Origin: Salinisphaera shabanensis E1L3A
GTDB lineage: Bacteria > Pseudomonadota > Gammaproteobacteria > Nevskiales > Salinisphaeraceae
Length of the DNA: 64,000 bases
Direction of reading: 5' to 3'
Assembly: GCF_000215955.2 (NCBI RefSeq)
Contig: NZ_AFNV02000001.1
Location: forward strand, 186,001-250,000
Part shown: one piece after another, positions 61,747 through 64,000 of the stretch
How positions within the stretch are numbered: position 1 is the first letter of the stretch
How the letters are laid out: each line of letters starts with the position of its first letter
Made by a program: the position numbers and the translations under genes
The notes under the pieces: model-generated
Told to the model about the DNA's origin: nothing
Databases searched by the model: none
What the model saw: the letters and a program-made list of their open reading frames with translations, nothing else

Positions 61747-63123
61747 TCACGGCGTCATGGCGCCATGCCGGCTGCCGGCTACAGGCGCGTCGAGCGAGGC
61801 GTTGAGAGTTTCCAGGCGGCGATAGAGCGTAGGGCTGAAACGCGCGCGATCCGGCGCGAGATACGCCATCACAGCGCTCGGGTCGAAGATCGCGTGGTCA
61901 AGGAACCGATCGGACGCCATCGCGATCGAGCCACCGCCGGACGCCTGCAGCGACCACGGCCCTTCGTGGGCACCCTCGGTCTTGTGATCGGCGGCCGGAC
62001 ACGCCACGCCGAGCGGCTCTACCGCTGCACGATAGATATCCGGGCGATAGACACAGTCGGCGGTAGCAGCGATATCGACCGCCTCGCCGATCTGCCCCCA
62101 GCGCAACATCTGGGCGATGAACCACATCGCATGCGAGCGCCAGGTAAACGTAGCTGCATGACGATGAAACACGTTGAAATACGGCGCCGGCCGCGGTGCC
62201 GCGCCCGGCTGGTAGCAAAAGCGCCCGGACAGCGTGCGCCGGATGACTTCGGCTGGCGCGCCCACGTACTCGGGTGCGGCGATGGTGTCGGCAGCAAATT
62301 CGCGATTTTCGTGACTATCCAGCCACGCGGCGGTACGCACGACGGCCCTTACCAGCGCGCGGTGGGTACGCGGATAGGCCTCGGCCCATTCGCGGGTCAC
62401 GCCCAGAACCTTTTCCGGCGCGTTGTTCCAGATCTCGTAGCCGGTAATCAACGCACGCCCCAATCCGGCGCGTACTGCCATCTGATTCCACGGCTCGCCG
62501 ACGCAATAACCCGCCAGTCGGCCAGCCTGGAGATTAGCGACCATGCGCGCCGGCGGCACGACGATCAGTCGAGCATCGCGGTCGGGATCGATACCGCCCG
62601 CGGCCAGCCAGTACCGTAGTTGATAGTTATGCGCCGAGGTCGGATGCACCATGCCGAACGTCAGCGGCGCGAGCCCCGCTTCCCGATCGGCTTCGATTAC
62701 CTGGCGTAGTGCCTGCGCGCTGCACGGGCGTGCCGCAGCCGCCTGCGGGTCGAGCGCTTGCATTCGCTCGTAGAGGGCATTGGATACAGTGATCGCGTTG
62801 CCGTTAAGACCCAGCGATACCGCCGTGACCATGGCATGCGGCGCCGCGCCCACGCCGAGCGTGGACGCGATCGGCATGCCGGCCAGCATCTGGGCGCCGT
62901 CGAGCAGTCCGAGCGCCACCTTGTCGCGAATCGCTGCCCACGACGATTCGCGCGAGAGAGTCACATCAAGACCTTCGGCCGCGAAGAATCCGGCTTCCTT
63001 GGCCATGACCAACGGCGCGCAGTCATTGAGCGCAATGAAGCCCAATTTGAGCCAGGGCCGCTCCACGGCCGGATCGACCGCATAGGGCATACGTCCGAAT
63101 GTTGCTTCGTGCCAGTTGGTCAT
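61747..63123 (-). CDS. nasS: Nitrate sensor NasS (NrtA/CmpA family, cytosolic)
   Basis: 458 residues of the NrtA/CmpA nitrate-binding family: WLKLGFIALNDCAPLVMAKEAGFF at the start, MLAGMPIASTLGVG, TFGMVHPTSAHNYQLRYWLAAGGIDP and GYCVGEPWNQMAV. There is no signal peptide or lipobox, so it is cytosolic; with nasT upstream and no ABC permease/ATPase genes, it fits NasS, which holds NasT inactive until nitrate binds, rather than a transport receptor. ATG 63123 has AAAGGA upstream. It is the first gene behind the ANTAR-type leader; whether its own expression is also controlled by that leader would be a feedback. Confidence 0.87.
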   Translation of the reverse strand: MTNWHEATFGRMPYAVDPAVERPWLKLGFIALNDCAPLVMAKEAGFFAAEGLDVTLSRESSWAAIRDKVALGLLDGAQMLAGMPIASTLGVGAAPHAMVTAVSLGLNGNAITVSNALYERMQALDPQAAAARPCSAQALRQVIEADREAGLAPLTFGMVHPTSAHNYQLRYWLAAGGIDPDRDARLIVVPPARMVANLQAGRLAGYCVGEPWNQMAVRAGLGRALITGYEIWNNAPEKVLGVTREWAEAYPRTHRALVRAVVRTAAWLDSHENREFAADTIAAPEYVGAPAEVIRRTLSGRFCYQPGAAPRPAPYFNVFHRHAATFTWRSHAMWFIAQMLRWGQIGEAVDIAATADCVYRPDIYRAAVEPLGVACPAADHKTEGAHEGPWSLQASGGGSIAMASDRFLDHAIFDPSAVMAYLAPDRARFSPTLYRRLETLNASLDAPVAGSRHGAMTP

Positions 63124-63172
63124 CGCGTTGCGTCCTTTTTCCACCCTCACTGCGGGCCCGTTTTTCGCGCAT

Positions 63173-63226
63173 AAAAAAAGCCCGGCTGCCTGCGTGGCGA
63201 GATGCGCCACGCGACATGCCGGACTT
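63173..63226 (-). terminator. Leader terminator ahead of nasS
   Basis: On the minus strand AAGTCCGGC (63226-63218) pairs with GCCGGGCTT (63186-63178), enclosing GCGTGGCG/CGCCACGC, and is followed by seven T. The 5' arm is part of hairpin P2 (63234-63221), so both cannot form at once: the basis of antitermination. Confidence 0.85.
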
Positions 63227-63278
63227 CGTTGTCCTGATCGAGTTGTGTCGTGCGTCGCGATCGTTCGCGCTATCGCAC
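63221..63278 (-). promoter_or_regulatory. ANTAR-type antiterminator: two hexaloop hairpins (P1, P2)
   Basis: P1: GCGCG-AACGAU-CGCG core (63269-63256) within a longer stem GTGCG/CGCAC (63278-63250). P2: GGAC-AACGAA-GUCC (63234-63221). Both loops are six bases with A at 1 and G at 4, the known ANTAR target pattern, and P2 overlaps the terminator stem. NasT binding P1/P2 should prevent termination when NasS releases it. Confidence 0.8.
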
Positions 63279-63292
63279 TCAGGGCTTATCCA

Positions 63293-63309
63293 AGCTAAAA
63301 CCGTGCCAC
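63293..63309 (-). promoter_or_regulatory. Candidate sigma-54 promoter of the nas operon
   Basis: On the minus strand GTGGCACGGTTTTAGCT: it matches the consensus TGGCACG-N4-TTGCW at all but one base and has the exact GG-N10-GC spacing. Transcription would start about 12 bases downstream of the GC, just before hairpin P1. Confidence 0.65.
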
Positions 63310-63428
63310 CTAATACCGGCGGCGTCCGCATCCATTTCAGTTCATGCACTTGCCCATCGAACGCAATGCGCCAGCCGAAGCAAACACGGCGCCCCTACGA
63401 CCCGCATCGACGTTTCGCAGTGCACAAT

Positions 63429-63445
63429 CGCACTCTATTCGTGCA
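63429..63445. promoter_or_regulatory. Candidate NtrC-binding site
   Basis: CGCAC-TCTATTC-GTGCA keeps the GCAC-N7-GTGC half-sites of the NtrC consensus, about 135 bases upstream of the sigma-54 promoter and just beyond the nasT stop. Enhancer role inferred from position. Confidence 0.5.
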
Positions 63446-63454
63446 GCCGCGGCG

Positions 63455-64000
63455 TCACTCGTTGGCGGCATGAACCATGAGCTGGCGCGCAATTTCGGGC
63501 AATGGCAGGCCGCGGTCCATCGCCGTCTTGCGCAGGCGCGTATAGGCCTGTTTTTCGCTGATCGCACTACGCTCCATGAGCAGGCATTTGGCACGATTGA
63601 CCACCTGACGATCCGCCAGGGTTTCGCGAGTTTCCGCCAGTTCGCGCTTGAGCGACTCCATCTGCTGGTACTGGCGCATGGCCACGTCCACGAGCGAGCG
63701 CACCAGCGCCGGTGACAGTCCTTCCATCACATAGGCGCTTATACCGGCCTCGGACGCCTGCGCCATGAGCCGGCGATCGTCTTTCGAAGACAACATCAAC
63801 AGTGGTTTGGGATAACGCTCGCCGAACGTGGCCAGATCCTCGAGCACGTCGCGCGAGGGCGACTCCGCACCCACCACGATCGCATCGGGCGCATGACGAT
63901 CGACCGCCGCATACAGATCGGCGTCCTCGTCGAGCACATCGACGACCTCGAAGCCGGCCTGCTCGATGACTGCACGAAGCGTCGACAAGCGAGCCGAATG
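63455..64000 (-). CDS. nasT: NasT antitermination regulator (receiver-like + ANTAR domain), 5' end cut off
   Basis: About 181 residues visible; the frame runs off the window end without a good start. The TTG at 63988 is internal: the residues before it (HSARLSTLRAVIEQAGFEVV) continue the usual NasT N-terminus. A receiver-like domain (about 1-115; no obvious phosphoryl site in what is visible, but the start is missing) and a coiled-coil linker precede the ANTAR domain: RQVVNRAKCLLMERSAISEKQAYTRLRKTAM near the C-terminus. NasT is the RNA-binding partner of NasS and acts on leader hairpins like those between it and nasS. Confidence 0.88.
   Translation of the reverse strand, partial: HSARLSTLRAVIEQAGFEVVDVLDEDADLYAAVDRHAPDAIVVGAESPSRDVLEDLATFGERYPKPLLMLSSKDDRRLMAQASEAGISAYVMEGLSPALVRSLVDVAMRQYQQMESLKRELAETRETLADRQVVNRAKCLLMERSAISEKQAYTRLRKTAMDRGLPLPEIARQLMVHAANE

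Noticed and set aside
61747-63123. NrtA as the receptor of a nitrate ABC importer
   Set aside because: No signal peptide or lipobox and no permease or ATPase gene nearby; adjacency to nasT and the ANTAR leader favours NasS.

Overview
The window is GC-rich and dense: 54 genes, only two gene-free stretches over 300 bases, no tRNA, rRNA, CRISPR array or intact transposon seen. Gene content points to a free-living, respiratory gammaproteobacterium, probably marine or halophilic: acidic secreted proteins, hydroxamate siderophore synthesis under Fur, a RegB/RegA pair, assimilatory nitrate reduction and CoA-linked catabolism. The gene set resembles Salinisphaera, but that placement is an impression from the proteins and has not been tested against a database.

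Layout. 1-5.3 kb: two small secreted acidic proteins; a cytochrome b561 plus Tat/lipobox molybdopterin oxidoreductase pair; a quinone-reductase/UbiA-type prenyltransferase fusion; an acetoacetate-decarboxylase-like protein. 5.4-8.0 kb: codBA, cytosine uptake and deamination. 8.2-12.9 kb (minus): a catabolic operon (TetR regulator, enoyl-CoA hydratase, acyl-CoA ligase, two MaoC-type hot-dog proteins, HSL-type esterase). 13.2-18.3 kb: a complete Liv-type ABC importer, followed by divergent adhP and an aldehyde dehydrogenase. 21.4-26.0 kb: ABC exporter, DMT transporter, RegB/RegA-type redox two-component pair. 26.0-29.6 kb (minus): TonB-dependent siderophore receptor and PepSY membrane reductase. 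29.7-30.9 kb: RES/Xre toxin-antitoxin pair with palindromic operators. 31-35.5 kb: dienelactone hydrolase-NTF2 fusion, DMT transporter, beta-hydroxyacid dehydrogenase, orphan cyclodeaminase-like protein, SpoIIAA-like protein. 35.5-43.5 kb (minus): desABCD-type hydroxamate siderophore operon behind a receptor gene whose promoter overlaps a Fur box. 43.6-50.8 kb: SDR, thioesterase, HAD phosphatase, RlpA, flavoprotein dehydrogenase, PhaC-like hydrolase, aldo/keto reductase. 50.9-51.8 kb: no gene, but two inverted copies of a diverged repeat flanking a REP-like hairpin. 51.8-52.6 kb: PHP-family phosphoesterase.

52.6-64 kb (minus) is a nitrate assimilation locus: nasT (cut by the window edge), nasS, narK, a NAD(P)H/FAD electron-transfer subunit, nasA, a NirA-type siroheme nitrite reductase, and an Fe-S/FAD/NADPH reductase. 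The 331 bases between nasT and nasS hold what reads as a complete control region: a possible NtrC site, a sigma-54 promoter with exact GG-N10-GC spacing, two hairpins with A1/G4 hexaloops as in ANTAR targets, and an intrinsic terminator that shares sequence with the second hairpin. I regard this as the best-supported regulatory system here. The fusion proteins and the inverted repeat pair are the most novel-looking parts.
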